Numbered from the stretch's first letter, positions 38,306 through 47,813 are shown. The stretch is 64,000 nucleotides of DNA from Lachnoclostridium sp. An138 (GCF_002160765.1 NZ_NFLF01000007.1:105616-169615), one strand, 5' to 3'. The notes: generated by a model not told the origin, from the sequence alone. Numbers and translations: made by a program.

Positions 38306-38932
38306 CTATACTGTAATCTGATCTTTGATTTTCTGAAAAACGCCTTCTTTTATCCCCGGAATCTCCATCAAATCTTCCGGCTTCTGAAACCCTCCATGCT
38401 CCTCCCGGTAGTCGAGGATCGCCCGGGCCTTGGCTTCTCCTACTCCTGTAAGCGTCATCAGCTCCTCTGCCGACGCTGTATTCAGGTTTACCAGGCCGCT
38501 CTCCGCTTCCTTTTCCTCCTCCAGGAGCTCTTCCGCCCGTTCCGCGGACGGCACCTCAATCTTCTGGCCGTCACTTAAAAGCTCCGCCAGATTCAGCCAG
38601 GTATCCGACGCTTCCTCCGTCATTCCGCCTGCCGCTTCAACGGCGTCCACAACCCGGGCGCTCTCCGGAAGCTCATAGACTCCGGGAGCATGCACTTCTC
38701 CGCAGACATAGACACAGATAACGCTCTCCGCTGTCTTTCTGGAAGCCGTCTCCCCGGCTGCCTCCTCTGCCGCTTCGCCGGAATCTGCCGTCTCACCGGC
38801 CGGAACATTTCCAGTCTCCTCACCGCCGCTGTCATACAGCACAGCTGTATCCCGGCAGCCGGCCAGACACAGGACTGTAAAAAGCAGCATGAATAAAAAA
38901 GCAGTTTTCCAACTGTATCCCATTTTCCCCAT
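38306..38932 (-). CDS. ComEA-like lipoprotein (SLBB + helix-hairpin-helix)
   Basis: The protein has 208 residues. Lipobox LCLAGC near residue 26, an E/A/G-rich spacer, an SLBB domain (VCVYVCGEV-like strand, PGVYELPESARVVDAVEAAGG) and a C-terminal double helix-hairpin-helix (LVNLNTASAEELMTLTGVGEAKARAILDYR in outline). This is the ComEA layout for binding incoming double-stranded DNA, here anchored by lipid rather than by a membrane helix. With comEC nearby, two DNA-uptake parts are present, although comEB, comFA and pilus genes are not in the window. Confidence 0.88.
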   Translation of the reverse strand: MGKMGYSWKTAFLFMLLFTVLCLAGCRDTAVLYDSGGEETGNVPAGETADSGEAAEEAAGETASRKTAESVICVYVCGEVHAPGVYELPESARVVDAVEAAGGMTEEASDTWLNLAELLSDGQKIEVPSAERAEELLEEEKEAESGLVNLNTASAEELMTLTGVGEAKARAILDYREEHGGFQKPEDLMEIPGIKEGVFQKIKDQITV

Positions 38933-39075
38933 CCTTTCCTTCTGATGAGGCCCCTCCGATACAGAACAGTTTTATTGTAACGGAGTTTGAGAAGGATTAC
39001 AAGCGGTTTTTGTATTTTTCAGCATGAAGCAGGCTGCCGGCGCTTCAGCCGGTGCCGGAAAACATCCTGCCTGTT

Positions 39076-39507
39076 CTACTCCCATTTGAACAGAACCACT
39101 CCGGCAATGGCCACAGCCATGCCTATCATCTTTCTCCAGGAAAAATCGGCTTTCTCAGCTCCGAAAATACCGAACAGTTCAATAAGATAGGCCACAATCA
39201 GCTGGGAAATCACGATCAGCATGGCCGCTTTCGCCGGTCCGAGGCTTTCCATGCTCTTGATAACCGTAAAGGTGATGAAGGCTCCAATGACGCCTCCCAG
39301 CAGCATGTATTTTGGGCTTACCTGAAAGACATTCAGAAGATTTTCCCTCTCTTTCACGCTCCACACCGCAAGACAGGTCACAAGGGCCGAGAGCTGGACC
39401 CAGCTGGCCGATACCCAGACGCTGCTGGCCTTCGTCACTTCTGTGTTAAAGACACCCTGAACGCTCATCAGAGCTCCTGAAATCAATGCAATAAAAATTC
39501 CAATCAT
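39076..39507 (-). CDS. DMT-family transporter, YdcZ/DUF606 type
   Basis: A protein of 143 residues with four or five membrane helices (GIFIALISGALMSVQGVFN, VQLSALVTCLAVWSV, YMLLGGVIGAFITFTVIKSM, AAMLIVISQLIVAYLIELFG, KMIGMAVAIAGVVLF). This is the half-size DMT fold that normally works as a dimer or tandem pair. I start at MIGIFIAL with GGAGG 10 bases upstream; an earlier in-frame ATG at 39570 would add 21 non-membrane residues. No second half-size gene is adjacent. The substrate is unknown. Confidence 0.8.
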   Translation of the reverse strand: MIGIFIALISGALMSVQGVFNTEVTKASSVWVSASWVQLSALVTCLAVWSVKERENLLNVFQVSPKYMLLGGVIGAFITFTVIKSMESLGPAKAAMLIVISQLIVAYLIELFGIFGAEKADFSWRKMIGMAVAIAGVVLFKWE

Positions 39508-39589
39508 GGTTCCGCTGCCTCCAGTCTTTCCAATTGCTGAAAGTAGTTTTCCCATAACTGGAATTTTCATTCACTCAGCCCGAAGGCTC

Positions 39590-40936
39590 TTATTCCTGAG
39601 TTCCAAGCTGCGCCATCATCTCCTGGGCCACGCTCTCCGCCTCAGTCTGGGCGTCGCTGCCCTGCCAGATATTCGCAAAAGCAATCTCCATCTCAATCCA
39701 GTAGTTGCTCAGATCCGTCAGTTTCGGAACCTCTACGGAATTCTCATACTGCTCCAGCAGCACGGTCATCTCCGGATTCTCATACTCCACATCCAGGCGC
39801 ACCGGCATCTTGCCTGTCAGCGCATACAAATCGCCTGCCTTGTCGCAGGTCAGATAGCGCGCAAAGCTTTTGGCCAGATCCCTCTGGGAGGAATAAGCAT
39901 TCACCACCACGGAGTTCGTGACGGAAAGCCCCTTGGTAGCCAGTTCTGAGGTCAAATCCGGAACCTGAGCAATCCCGTAGAAATATCCTTCCGCCTCAGT
40001 ACCCTCTGTCTCTGAGGCTTCTCCTTCCGCGCCTTCTTCCTCTGAGGTTTCGCCTTCCGCGGCCTGTGCGGCAATCGCGGCGTCAATCTGCGCAATGGCG
40101 TCTGTCTTCGCTATGGTATAGACGGTCTTGCCGTCGATAAATTCCTGTATCACATTCTCTGTGGTCACTTCTTCCGCATCGATGGCAAAGAACGCGTTCA
40201 GGCTCTGGTAATACTGCAGGCAGGCCGTCACCTCATCCGCCATCAGCTGTACCTGTGAGGGATCGTCTCCGGTCTCTCCTCCCAGATTCACATAATTGGC
40301 AATGAAGAAAAAGTTCGAGAAAATATCCGCCACATTCCATTTGAAGATGTTTTCCACCTGCGCTGTCTCTTCGCTTCCCTCATAGCTGTCCGCGTAGGCC
40401 AGAATGTCATCGATGGTGGCCGGCGCCGTATCTACATAATTCTTATTGTAAAGGAGGCAGCAGGTCTCAAAATAAAACGGATATGCCATCAGCGCTCCGC
40501 CGCAGGAGGCTGCGCTCAGCGCCTGCCGTGGAAAATACATCTCCAGCTCCCGATCGGTAAAGCTGTCATTCTCTACCGTGATGCCTGCCAGACGCGCTTT
40601 TTCCAAAAGCTCGCTGGAGGTGATAAAAAGGTCCGGACCTCCCAGATCCGAAATGCTGGCCGTATTGATGTGTTCAATATAATCTACCGCCGTCACCAGC
40701 TGCAGCGTAATTTCCACATGATTCTGCTCTTCAAACTCAGATGCGGCCTCCACCAGATACGGACTCAGCTTTTCGTCCGTATACCAGAGCGTAAGCTTCT
40801 CCGGTTCCGCATCCTGCCCGGTCATGGCCGCTTCTACCTGCTCTCTGTGGTAAGACCAGGCCACCTGCGTCATCTGGGCAAACACCAGCAGCACTACAAA
40901 GATAGCCGCTGCTCTCCGGTAAATCTTATGTCTCAT
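39590..40936 (-). CDS. orphan extracellular sugar-type solute-binding protein
   Basis: The protein has 448 residues. A signal or anchor helix (AAIFVVLLVFAQMTQVAWS) lacks a lipobox Cys. The mature part has the cluster B/maltose-type binding protein pattern (LTLWYTDEKLSPYLVEAASEFEEQN, GGPDLFITSSELLEKA, GALMAYPFYFETCCLLYNK, SARYLTCDKAG-like end). An insert near residues 295-320 is almost pure Glu/Gly/Ala/Thr. No permease or ATPase gene is adjacent, so it either works with a remote transporter or does a non-transport job. Confidence 0.82.
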   Translation of the reverse strand: MRHKIYRRAAAIFVVLLVFAQMTQVAWSYHREQVEAAMTGQDAEPEKLTLWYTDEKLSPYLVEAASEFEEQNHVEITLQLVTAVDYIEHINTASISDLGGPDLFITSSELLEKARLAGITVENDSFTDRELEMYFPRQALSAASCGGALMAYPFYFETCCLLYNKNYVDTAPATIDDILAYADSYEGSEETAQVENIFKWNVADIFSNFFFIANYVNLGGETGDDPSQVQLMADEVTACLQYYQSLNAFFAIDAEEVTTENVIQEFIDGKTVYTIAKTDAIAQIDAAIAAQAAEGETSEEEGAEGEASETEGTEAEGYFYGIAQVPDLTSELATKGLSVTNSVVVNAYSSQRDLAKSFARYLTCDKAGDLYALTGKMPVRLDVEYENPEMTVLLEQYENSVEVPKLTDLSNYWIEMEIAFANIWQGSDAQTEAESVAQEMMAQLGTQE

Positions 40937-41024
40937 GAAAGATCCTTTCTAATCTCTGTACTTCCAGGCTGGAAACATTGCAAAACCCGGCCGGGAATCC
41001 CGGAAGGGCCGCTCTGCCCGTACC

Positions 41025-41051
41025 AAAAAAGCCGTCAGGCAAAGGCTTTTT
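41025..41051 (-). terminator. terminator overlapping the argD stop
   Basis: AAAAAGCC, a 10-base loop holding the argD stop codon, and GGCTTTTTT form a compact intrinsic terminator ending the arginine operon. Confidence 0.7.
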
Positions 41052-42231
41052 CCAGCTTCTCCAGCATCTCATCCACATGAGCCTCCGTGATCACCAGCGG
41101 CGGCACCAGACGAAGTACATTGCTGCCTGCCGTAATCACCAGAAGACCCTCTTCCAATGATTTTAACACAATCTCATTCACGGGTCTACCCTGGATTTCC
41201 AGACCCTGAATCAGGCCCTTTCCACGGCGCTCCGCGATAAAATCATATTTCTTTACAAGGCCGTCAAGCTTCTCTTCCAGATATGCGCCCACCTGCCGCA
41301 CATGCTCCACAATATGGTCCTGCTCAAAGATATCCAGAACCTTGGACACAGCCGCGCATACAAAGGGGTTTCCGCCATAGGTCGTTCCGTGATCTCCGGG
41401 AGCCAGAGAGGCCGCAGCCGTCTTCTCATCCAGCAGGAAGGCTCCTACCGGAACGCCGCAGCCCAGAGCCTTGGCGCAGGTCATGATATTCGGCCTGACA
41501 CCATACTCCTGCCATGCAAACAGATGTCCGGTACGTCCCATGCCGCACTGAATCTCATCCAGAATCAGAAGGGCGTCATGCTCCTCGCAGAGCGCCTTCA
41601 CCCCTTTTAAGAATTCCTCCGTGGCCGGGTAGATGCCTCCCTCTCCCTGGACTGTCTCCAGAATCACCGCGCAGGTATGCTCACTGAACTGTGCTTTCAC
41701 GCTCTCCAGATCGTTGTAATCCGCGAAACGGATGCCGCCCACCAGAGGGCGGAACGGAATCTGGTAATGTTCGTTTCCGGTCACGGACAGGGCTCCCATG
41801 CTTCTTCCATGGAAGGAATGGTTCATGGCAATGATCTCATAAGCGTCCGTCCTTCCCTTCGCGTAGGTATATTTCCGGGCCGCCTTCAGGGCTCCCTCGA
41901 TGGCCTCGGTTCCGCTGTTGGTAAAGAAGACCTTGCTCATGCCGCTTAAGGATACCAGCTTCTCCGCCGCCCGGGCCGCAGGTTCATTGTAATAAAGATT
42001 CGAGGTGTGCATCAGCTTGTCGATCTGGGCTTTCAGGGCCTCGTCATAGCCCGGATAGTGGTAGCCCAGGGCCTGGACCGCGATTCCGGCCGCAAAATCC
42101 AGATATTTCTTTCCTTCCGTATCGTAAAGGTAGACGCCCTCTCCGTGATCCAGTACCACCGGATACCGGTTATAGGTGTGAAGGACGGCCTCTTCGGCCT
42201 GTTCCATAATCTGTTCTTTATTCTCCATCAT
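41035..42231 (-). CDS. argD: acetylornithine aminotransferase
   Basis: A PLP enzyme of 398 residues that converts N-acetylglutamate semialdehyde to N-acetylornithine. Class III aminotransferase blocks: [52 protein letters not shown] and the PLP lysine in [16 protein letters not shown]. Last gene of the operon, overlapping argB by 14 bp. Confidence 0.96.
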   Translation of the reverse strand: MMENKEQIMEQAEEAVLHTYNRYPVVLDHGEGVYLYDTEGKKYLDFAAGIAVQALGYHYPGYDEALKAQIDKLMHTSNLYYNEPAARAAEKLVSLSGMSKVFFTNSGTEAIEGALKAARKYTYAKGRTDAYEIIAMNHSFHGRSMGALSVTGNEHYQIPFRPLVGGIRFADYNDLESVKAQFSEHTCAVILETVQGEGGIYPATEEFLKGVKALCEEHDALLILDEIQCGMGRTGHLFAWQEYGVRPNIMTCAKALGCGVPVGAFLLDEKTAAASLAPGDHGTTYGGNPFVCAAVSKVLDIFEQDHIVEHVRQVGAYLEEKLDGLVKKYDFIAERRGKGLIQGLEIQGRPVNEIVLKSLEEGLLVITAGSNVLRLVPPLVITEAHVDEMLEKLEKAFA

Positions 42232-43123
42232 AATAATTGGTCTCTCCTTCGCTTAAAATCGCTGTTCCGATTCCCTTGTTCGTAAAGATTTCCAGAAGCA
42301 GGCAATGGGCGATCCGTCCATCCAGGATATGGACTCTGGACACGCCGTTCTCGATGGCGTCAATGCAGTTGTTCAGCTTGGGCAGCATGCCGCCGCCGAT
42401 ATTGCCGCCTGCAATCAGCTTTTTCGCCTCTGCCACATGGAGCTCGGAAATCAGCGTGGACGGGTCCTCCGGGTCCCGGCGCACGCCCTCGATATCTGTC
42501 AGGAAGGCCAGCTTCTCCGCGTGAACCGCCCGGGCAATGGCGCAGGCCGCGTCGTCCGCGTTGATATTATAAGTGCGGAACTCCCTGTCAAGCCCTACCG
42601 GGCACACGATCGGAAGAAAATCCTTTTCCAGCAGATCATACAGGATTTTCGGCTGAACCTCCGTAATCTCGCCGACGTAACCGATGTCCTGTCCGTTCGA
42701 ATACTTCTTTTCCACCTGAAGCAGGCCGCCGTCCTTTCCGCTGATGCTGACCGCCTTCACGCCCAGCTCTTCCACCAGCTGCACCAGGCTCTTTCCCACC
42801 TTGCCCAGCACCATCTCGGCGATCTCCATGGTCTCCTCATCCGTCACCCGCAGGCCATTAATGAAGTGGGGCTCCATTCCCACCTTACCGACCCAGCGGC
42901 TGATTTCCTTTCCTCCGCCGTGGACAATGATGGGCTTGAAGCCTACCAGCTTCAAAAGGGTCACATCCTGAATCACGCTGCGCTTCAGAGACTCGTCCAC
43001 CATGGCGCTGCCTCCGTATTTTACTACAATGATTTTCCGGTTAAATCTCTGGATGTAGGGAAGCGCTTCTACCAGCACCTTGGCCTTTTCCAGATAGGTC
43101 TGCATTTCTTCTTCTCTGCTCAT
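42218..43123 (-). CDS. argB: acetylglutamate kinase
   Basis: The protein has 301 residues and phosphorylates N-acetylglutamate, the second step. Amino-acid-kinase motifs: [35 protein letters not shown] and [14 protein letters not shown] [12 protein letters not shown] near the C terminus. The long N-terminal helix ([21 protein letters not shown]) is the kind found in hexameric, arginine-inhibited NAGKs, which suggests feedback control of the enzyme. Between argJ (49 bp) and argD (overlap). Confidence 0.96.
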   Translation of the reverse strand: MSREEEMQTYLEKAKVLVEALPYIQRFNRKIIVVKYGGSAMVDESLKRSVIQDVTLLKLVGFKPIIVHGGGKEISRWVGKVGMEPHFINGLRVTDEETMEIAEMVLGKVGKSLVQLVEELGVKAVSISGKDGGLLQVEKKYSNGQDIGYVGEITEVQPKILYDLLEKDFLPIVCPVGLDREFRTYNINADDAACAIARAVHAEKLAFLTDIEGVRRDPEDPSTLISELHVAEAKKLIAGGNIGGGMLPKLNNCIDAIENGVSRVHILDGRIAHCLLLEIFTNKGIGTAILSEGETNYYDGE

Positions 43124-43172
43124 TTTTCGTACTCCTCTCAGCTCTTATCCGACACGCTTCCCATTCCCTTTA

Positions 43173-44411
43173 TCAGGAGCGGTAATCCGCGTTAATCTTC
43201 ACATAATCATAGGTCAGGTCGCAGCCCCAGGCCACAGCCGAAGCCGTTCCCATTTTCACATCCGCAATGGCTGTCACCTCCGGCTCGGAGAGAATCCGGG
43301 TGGCCTCCTCTTCGCTGTAATCCACCGCCACTCCGTTTTCAATGATCTGGATGCGTCCTGCGGCGCTCTCAAAAAACAGATCCACCTTCTCCGGATCAAA
43401 CTGGGCGCCGGAATAGCCCATGGCGCAAAGAATCCGTCCCCAGTTGGCGTCATGGCCGTAGATGGCCGCCTTCACCAGACTGGAGGTCACCACGGATTTA
43501 CTCAGGGTCACCGCCTGCTCCTTGCTCTCGGCTCCCACGATCTTCACCTCGAAAAGAGCTGTAGCTCCTTCCCCGTCTCCCGCCATCTTCTTTGCCAGAT
43601 AGGTATTCACCTCATTCAGGGCCGCGGCAAAAGTCCGGTAATCCTCATTTTCCTCCGTGATCTCCGGATTGCCCGCCAGACCGTTGGCCAGCACCAGCAG
43701 AGTGTCGTTGGTAGAGGTGTCTCCGTCCACGGAAATCATGTTGTAGGTGTCCTTCACATCCGCGCTGACTGCCCGCTGCAGCATTTCCTTTGAAATGGCC
43801 GCGTCGGTGGTCACGAAGGCCAGCATCGTGCACATATTCGGATGAATCATGCCGGAACCTTTACTCATACCGCCGATAGTCACCGTCTTTCCTCCCAGCT
43901 CCACCTGTACGGCGATCTCCTTATGGATCGTATCCGTAGTCATGATGGCTTTCGCCGCCGCAGTGCCTTTTTCCGCGCCTTCTCCCTTTGCTTCCTTCAG
44001 AAGGGAAATACCCTTTTTCAGCCGGTCCATGGGAAGCTGCATGCCGATGACGCCTGTGGAAGCCACCAGCACTGCCGTCTCCGGCACGCCAAGCACCTTC
44101 GCAGCCTCTTCCGCTGTCTCCTTACAGTAACCGTAACCCTCTGCTCCCGTACAGGCGTTGGCGATTCCCGAATTTACAACCACAGCCTGTACGTAAGGCG
44201 CCTCCGCCACAATCTTCTGATCCCATTTCACGGGAGCCGCCTTCACCACATTGGTGGTAAAGGTTCCTGCTGCCCGGCAGGGAATTCCGCTGTAAATCAG
44301 AGCCATATCATCCCGGCCCTGGTATTTGATTCCGGCCGCCGCGGCAGCTGCCTCAAAGCCCTCCGCCGCAGTCACGCCTCCTTCGATTCTTGTAATCTTC
44401 TTCTCACTCAT
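43173..44411 (-). CDS. argJ: glutamate N-acetyltransferase ArgJ
   Basis: The protein has 412 residues and moves acetyl from N-acetylornithine to glutamate; bifunctional forms also use acetyl-CoA. It self-cleaves at a conserved Thr, here in HPNMCTMLAFVTTDAAI near residue 190. Other family blocks: AGTFTTNVVKAAPV near the start, and IYGHDANWGRILCAMGYSG near the C terminus. Third in the operon, upstream of argB. Whether it is mono- or bifunctional cannot be read with certainty. Confidence 0.96.
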   Translation of the reverse strand: MSEKKITRIEGGVTAAEGFEAAAAAAGIKYQGRDDMALIYSGIPCRAAGTFTTNVVKAAPVKWDQKIVAEAPYVQAVVVNSGIANACTGAEGYGYCKETAEEAAKVLGVPETAVLVASTGVIGMQLPMDRLKKGISLLKEAKGEGAEKGTAAAKAIMTTDTIHKEIAVQVELGGKTVTIGGMSKGSGMIHPNMCTMLAFVTTDAAISKEMLQRAVSADVKDTYNMISVDGDTSTNDTLLVLANGLAGNPEITEENEDYRTFAAALNEVNTYLAKKMAGDGEGATALFEVKIVGAESKEQAVTLSKSVVTSSLVKAAIYGHDANWGRILCAMGYSGAQFDPEKVDLFFESAAGRIQIIENGVAVDYSEEEATRILSEPEVTAIADVKMGTASAVAWGCDLTYDYVKINADYRS

Positions 44412-44467
44412 AATTCTTTTCCGCCTTTTTCCTGATTCTTGTGTTTGATATTGGTATCAGCACAAAA

Positions 44468-44914
44468 CTATTTATTAAACTCCGTAATGTTTTTCTCATT
44501 CAGCGTAAAATCATAATAATTCAAATCCAGGCGCCTGGTCCAGCCAATCCGGTTCCAGAACGCGTTTCCGATATCGTTTCTCGTGAAGGCTATCAGGGAA
44601 ACCTTGCTGATCTCCTCCGCCTTCAGCGCGTTCATGGCATACACTACCATGGCCTTTCCGATACCGCGCATCCGGTAGTCCTTATGAACGCACACATGGT
44701 ACAGACAGCCTCTCCGCCCGTCATGGCCGCAGAGAATGCTTCCCACAATCTTTCCGTCTTCTTCCGCCACCACGCTGGTGGTGGGATTCCGGCGCAGGAA
44801 GCGCTCTACGCCTTCCCGGGAATCATCGATGCTTCGGATGGCAAAGCCGCTGATAGTCATCCACAGGGCATGCACCTGGTCAAAATCTTCTATGGTCATC
44901 GTACGTACAGTCAT
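44468..44914 (-). CDS. GNAT acetyltransferase inside the arginine operon
   Basis: The protein has 148 residues. GNAT acetyl-CoA motif A is VHKDYRMRGIGKAMV (R/QxxGxG/A) near residue 80; the fold runs from TIEDFDQVHALW to the C-terminal FWNRIGWTRR. It is placed between argC (25 bp upstream) and argJ (56 bp downstream), so it is co-expressed with arginine synthesis. It might be a short N-acetylglutamate synthase or act on an unrelated amine; sequence alone does not decide. Confidence 0.85.
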   Translation of the reverse strand: MTVRTMTIEDFDQVHALWMTISGFAIRSIDDSREGVERFLRRNPTTSVVAEEDGKIVGSILCGHDGRRGCLYHVCVHKDYRMRGIGKAMVVYAMNALKAEEISKVSLIAFTRNDIGNAFWNRIGWTRRLDLNYYDFTLNEKNITEFNK

Positions 44915-44939
44915 TTTTTTCGTCCTTTCCGGCCCGGCT

Positions 44940-45980
44940 TTACGGGAACATGGGGACCAGCTCCAGTCCCTCGCTCTCCTTCAGGCCGAACATCAGATTC
45001 ATGTTCTGCACGGCCTGTCCGGCCGCTCCCTTTACCAGGTTGTCCATGGCTCCCATCATAATCACGCGCCTGGTACGGGGATCGATTTTGAAATTCACAT
45101 CCACATAGTTGCTGCCTTCCACCCATTTTGTCTGAGGGCATACATCCTTTTCCAGTACGCGCACAAATTTCTCCGAATCATAATATTTATCGTAGACAGC
45201 CTTTACCTCTTCATAAGAAACTTCCTTTTTCAGAGAGGCGTAAGCCGTGATGAGAATTCCCCGGTTCATGGGTACCAGATGAGGCGTAAAATTGATAAGT
45301 ACCGGACAGCCCGCCGCGTATCCCAGCTGCTCTTCAATCTCCGGCGTATGGCGGTGCGTGGCGACTCCGTAAGCCTTGATATTCTCATTCACTTCGCAAT
45401 AGAGATTGTCCACCTTTGCGCCCCTGCCTGCTCCGGAGGTTCCGGATTTGGCATCCACGATAATGGTAGCAGGGTCGATCAGCCCTTCCTTCAAAAGAGG
45501 ATAGATGGAAAGCGTGGTGCAGGTGGGGTAACAGCCCGGATTTGCCACGAGACGGGCCTTCTTCACCGCTTCCCGGTTGATTTCGCAGAGTCCGTAGACT
45601 GCTTCCGGAATAAACTGAGGAGAGGGATGCTTGATCTTGTACCATTCTTCATAGGTATCCACATCTTTGATCCGGAAATCCGCGCTCAGATCCACAATCT
45701 TTGTTCTGGAGAGAATCTCCTCATTTACCAGAGAAGCGCAAAAGCCCTGGGGCGTGGCTGTAAAGATCACGTCCGCCTCTCTGGAAAGCTCGTCCATATT
45801 GTCATCCATACATTTGGCGTCTACGATTTGAAACATATTCTGATAGACTTCCGCGTACTTCTTATCTATGTAGCTTCTGGAGCCATACCAGCAGATTTCC
45901 ACATCCCTGTGTCCTGTAAGGATGCGCACCAGCTCTCCTCCCGCATATCCGGTAGCTCCGATAATTCCTGCTTTAATCAT
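44940..45980 (-). CDS. argC: N-acetyl-gamma-glutamyl-phosphate reductase
   Basis: The protein has 346 residues and makes N-acetylglutamate semialdehyde with NADPH. N-terminal nucleotide fold GIIGATGYAGGELVRIL; the catalytic Cys lies in VANPGCYPTCTTLSIYPLL; the conserved HRHTPEIEEQLG block follows. This is the long, type 1 form. First gene of the operon, behind a promoter with an ARG box. Confidence 0.97.
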   Translation of the reverse strand: MIKAGIIGATGYAGGELVRILTGHRDVEICWYGSRSYIDKKYAEVYQNMFQIVDAKCMDDNMDELSREADVIFTATPQGFCASLVNEEILSRTKIVDLSADFRIKDVDTYEEWYKIKHPSPQFIPEAVYGLCEINREAVKKARLVANPGCYPTCTTLSIYPLLKEGLIDPATIIVDAKSGTSGAGRGAKVDNLYCEVNENIKAYGVATHRHTPEIEEQLGYAAGCPVLINFTPHLVPMNRGILITAYASLKKEVSYEEVKAVYDKYYDSEKFVRVLEKDVCPQTKWVEGSNYVDVNFKIDPRTRRVIMMGAMDNLVKGAAGQAVQNMNLMFGLKESEGLELVPMFP

Positions 45981-46059
45981 AATTTTTCCCTGCCTTTGTC
46001 CAAGATTTCCGTTCCATTCTAAACCTGTTTGAACGGCTTTTCAAGTGTTTTTCGCTATA

Positions 46060-46077
46060 TTCGCATAAATATTCATG
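46060..46077 (-). promoter_or_regulatory. ARG box (ArgR/AhrC operator) upstream of argC
   Basis: Minus strand CATGAATATTTATGCGAA matches the ARG box consensus TNTGNATWWWWATNCANA at all but two fixed positions. It lies just downstream of the argC promoter, as expected for repression by an arginine-loaded ArgR/AhrC. Confidence 0.75.
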
Positions 46078-46087
46078 TTTAGTGGAT

Positions 46088-46116
46088 ATATTATCATTTT
46101 AATGTATATTATGCAA
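46088..46116 (-). promoter_or_regulatory. argC operon promoter
   Basis: Minus strand TTGCAT (46116-46111), a 17-base spacer and TAATAT (46093-46088) form a sigma-A promoter about 105 bp upstream of the argC start. Confidence 0.7.
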
Positions 46117-46137
46117 GCATAAATTGAATTTTTACAT

Positions 46138-46184
46138 AAAAATTCACATCCATCCCGGCCGGAAAGACCTGAGACGGATGTGAA
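46138..46184 (-). terminator. terminator after the GH25 gene
   Basis: TTCACATCC and GGATGTGAA form a perfect 9-bp outer stem enclosing a GC-rich inner region, followed on the minus strand by a T-rich run. It separates the lysozyme gene from the arginine operon promoter. Confidence 0.75.
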
Positions 46185-46222
46185 CTGCTCTGTTCCTGCT
46201 TCTGATTTGATTCTACCGCATC

Positions 46223-47785
46223 TTATTCTACTGTCTGCAGATAGCTGCTGATGCAGTACAGCGTCTGCCCGTTGTATTCCACCCGGGACCAGCCCACATC
46301 AGAGACTCCCGTGCGGGTGATGACTTCGCCATTATACAGCTGGGCGATGACCTGGGAAGGCTCCTCCACACTGGGACGGTTCCGCAGATTCGTCACCTCC
46401 TTGGCTGTCACCTGCTCGGACACTGTGGTAAATTTCGTCTTAAACTCACTTTCCGGTTCCTGGGCAGGAGGCGTGTAGCTCAAATCCGTAGTCAGCAGAC
46501 TGGAGACTGCATAGAGAGTCTGACCGTTATACTCCAGTCTGGACCATCCATTGTTTCCTGTCCCGGTACGCAGAGCCGTCTCCCCGTTTCGAAGCTGAGT
46601 GACCACATTACTGTCGTCTCCCTGATCCATGGTGCTCCGGAGATTGGCCAGCTCCTTGGCCGTCACCTGTTCTTCCACTTCGGTAAAGTCCACTCCCACC
46701 TCCGGATCGGCTTCTACCCGCCGGGCCGTTCCTGCCGCTTTGGGCTCCGCCGCCTCACTGTATCCAAAGTAGGCCACATTCCGGTCCACTCCTCCGTCGA
46801 TGCCTGCCACAGTTCCCTCATTTGTATACTGCCACATCACATGCTCTCCGGAATATTCCGGCCGTTCCGTATCCGGATAGTCTCCGATTCCGTACTGGGC
46901 CACCCAGATCCGGTACTTCAGCTCCAGAGTATCCGCATCCCAGAGCTGGTTCCCCTGAAGCTCGTTGCGGGCCGCGTAAAACATTCCCGTATATCCCCGT
47001 GATTCCACCTCATCCAGGAAAGCCTGGGCGATCCGGGACCGTTCCTCTATGGTCAGCTGATACTGGCGGCTGTCCGGATTCTGAAAGCCCTCGCAGTTAT
47101 AGGCCACCGGATAGGTGATGGAATAACCGTCCAGCAGATCGCAGACCCAGCCGGCCTCTTCTCTGGCCTCCTCTTCCGAAACTGCTGTGGAAAAGAAATA
47201 GGCTCCCAGATAGAGTCCCTGCGCTCCGGCTTCCTGAAGATTATACCTGGCACAGGCATCTTCTGTGATTTCTCCTGTCTCCGAGCTTCGGTATCCCACC
47301 CGGACCATCACGAAATCCTGGCCTTCCGCCGCCTGGGACCAGTCGATATTTCCCTGATACTCGGAAACATCGATTCCAAGCGTCACCTCGTCGGTCTCTG
47401 TATCTATGACCTTTACAGTGCTGACCCTCTCCTCTTCCTCTTCCGTTTCTTCTGCCATCACTTCCGACGTGGCCTGGCGGAACAGCTCCAGATTCTGCAT
47501 GCCGGCCCCCTGTATGACGGCCGCAGGCTCCACCGCGTTTCCGTCTCCGCAGCCCCTGAAAATGACTGCAAAAAGCATGAGAAACAGAATCAGAACCGCT
47601 GCCGCTTCCCCCAGCAGCAGAAGCATCCGTTTTCTCTTCCGCTGTGCCTTACGTGACCGCCTGCTCTGAGGCTTTCTTCTTTTCTTCCGCTTTTTCTGCT
47701 GTCTCTGCAGTCTCTCCCTGTGTTCCTCCGGACCGGAATTTCCTTTTTGTACCTCCCTGTTCTGTGACAGCTCCTTCTCCTCCAT
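46223..47785 (-). CDS. membrane-anchored GH25 muramidase with two SH3 domains
   Basis: The protein has 520 residues. A very basic cytoplasmic tail (about 25-53) precedes one membrane helix (54-76) and an acidic linker. The GH25 lysozyme domain spans about 135-340, with GIDVSEYQGNIDW, MVRVGYRSS and HVMWQYTNEGTVAGIDGGVD. Two bacterial SH3 repeats follow, each with VTAKELANLR or VTAKEVTNLR and WSRLEYNGQTLYA-like ends. In the DxE catalytic segment the sequence is YNCEGF (N230, E232): Glu is kept but the first acid is Asn. Probable cell-wall muramidase; it could be reduced in activity. Confidence 0.88.
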   Translation of the reverse strand: MEEKELSQNREVQKGNSGPEEHRERLQRQQKKRKKRRKPQSRRSRKAQRKRKRMLLLLGEAAAVLILFLMLFAVIFRGCGDGNAVEPAAVIQGAGMQNLELFRQATSEVMAEETEEEEERVSTVKVIDTETDEVTLGIDVSEYQGNIDWSQAAEGQDFVMVRVGYRSSETGEITEDACARYNLQEAGAQGLYLGAYFFSTAVSEEEAREEAGWVCDLLDGYSITYPVAYNCEGFQNPDSRQYQLTIEERSRIAQAFLDEVESRGYTGMFYAARNELQGNQLWDADTLELKYRIWVAQYGIGDYPDTERPEYSGEHVMWQYTNEGTVAGIDGGVDRNVAYFGYSEAAEPKAAGTARRVEADPEVGVDFTEVEEQVTAKELANLRSTMDQGDDSNVVTQLRNGETALRTGTGNNGWSRLEYNGQTLYAVSSLLTTDLSYTPPAQEPESEFKTKFTTVSEQVTAKEVTNLRNRPSVEEPSQVIAQLYNGEVITRTGVSDVGWSRVEYNGQTLYCISSYLQTVE

Positions 47786-47813
47786 CTGCCGTACCTCTCT
47801 TTATTCCATTGCT

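Noticed and set aside
38970..39070. Possible terminator (GCCGGCGCTTCAGCCGGTGCCGG) after the DMT transporter
   Set aside because: The stem is imperfect and no T-run follows on the relevant strand, so it was not called.
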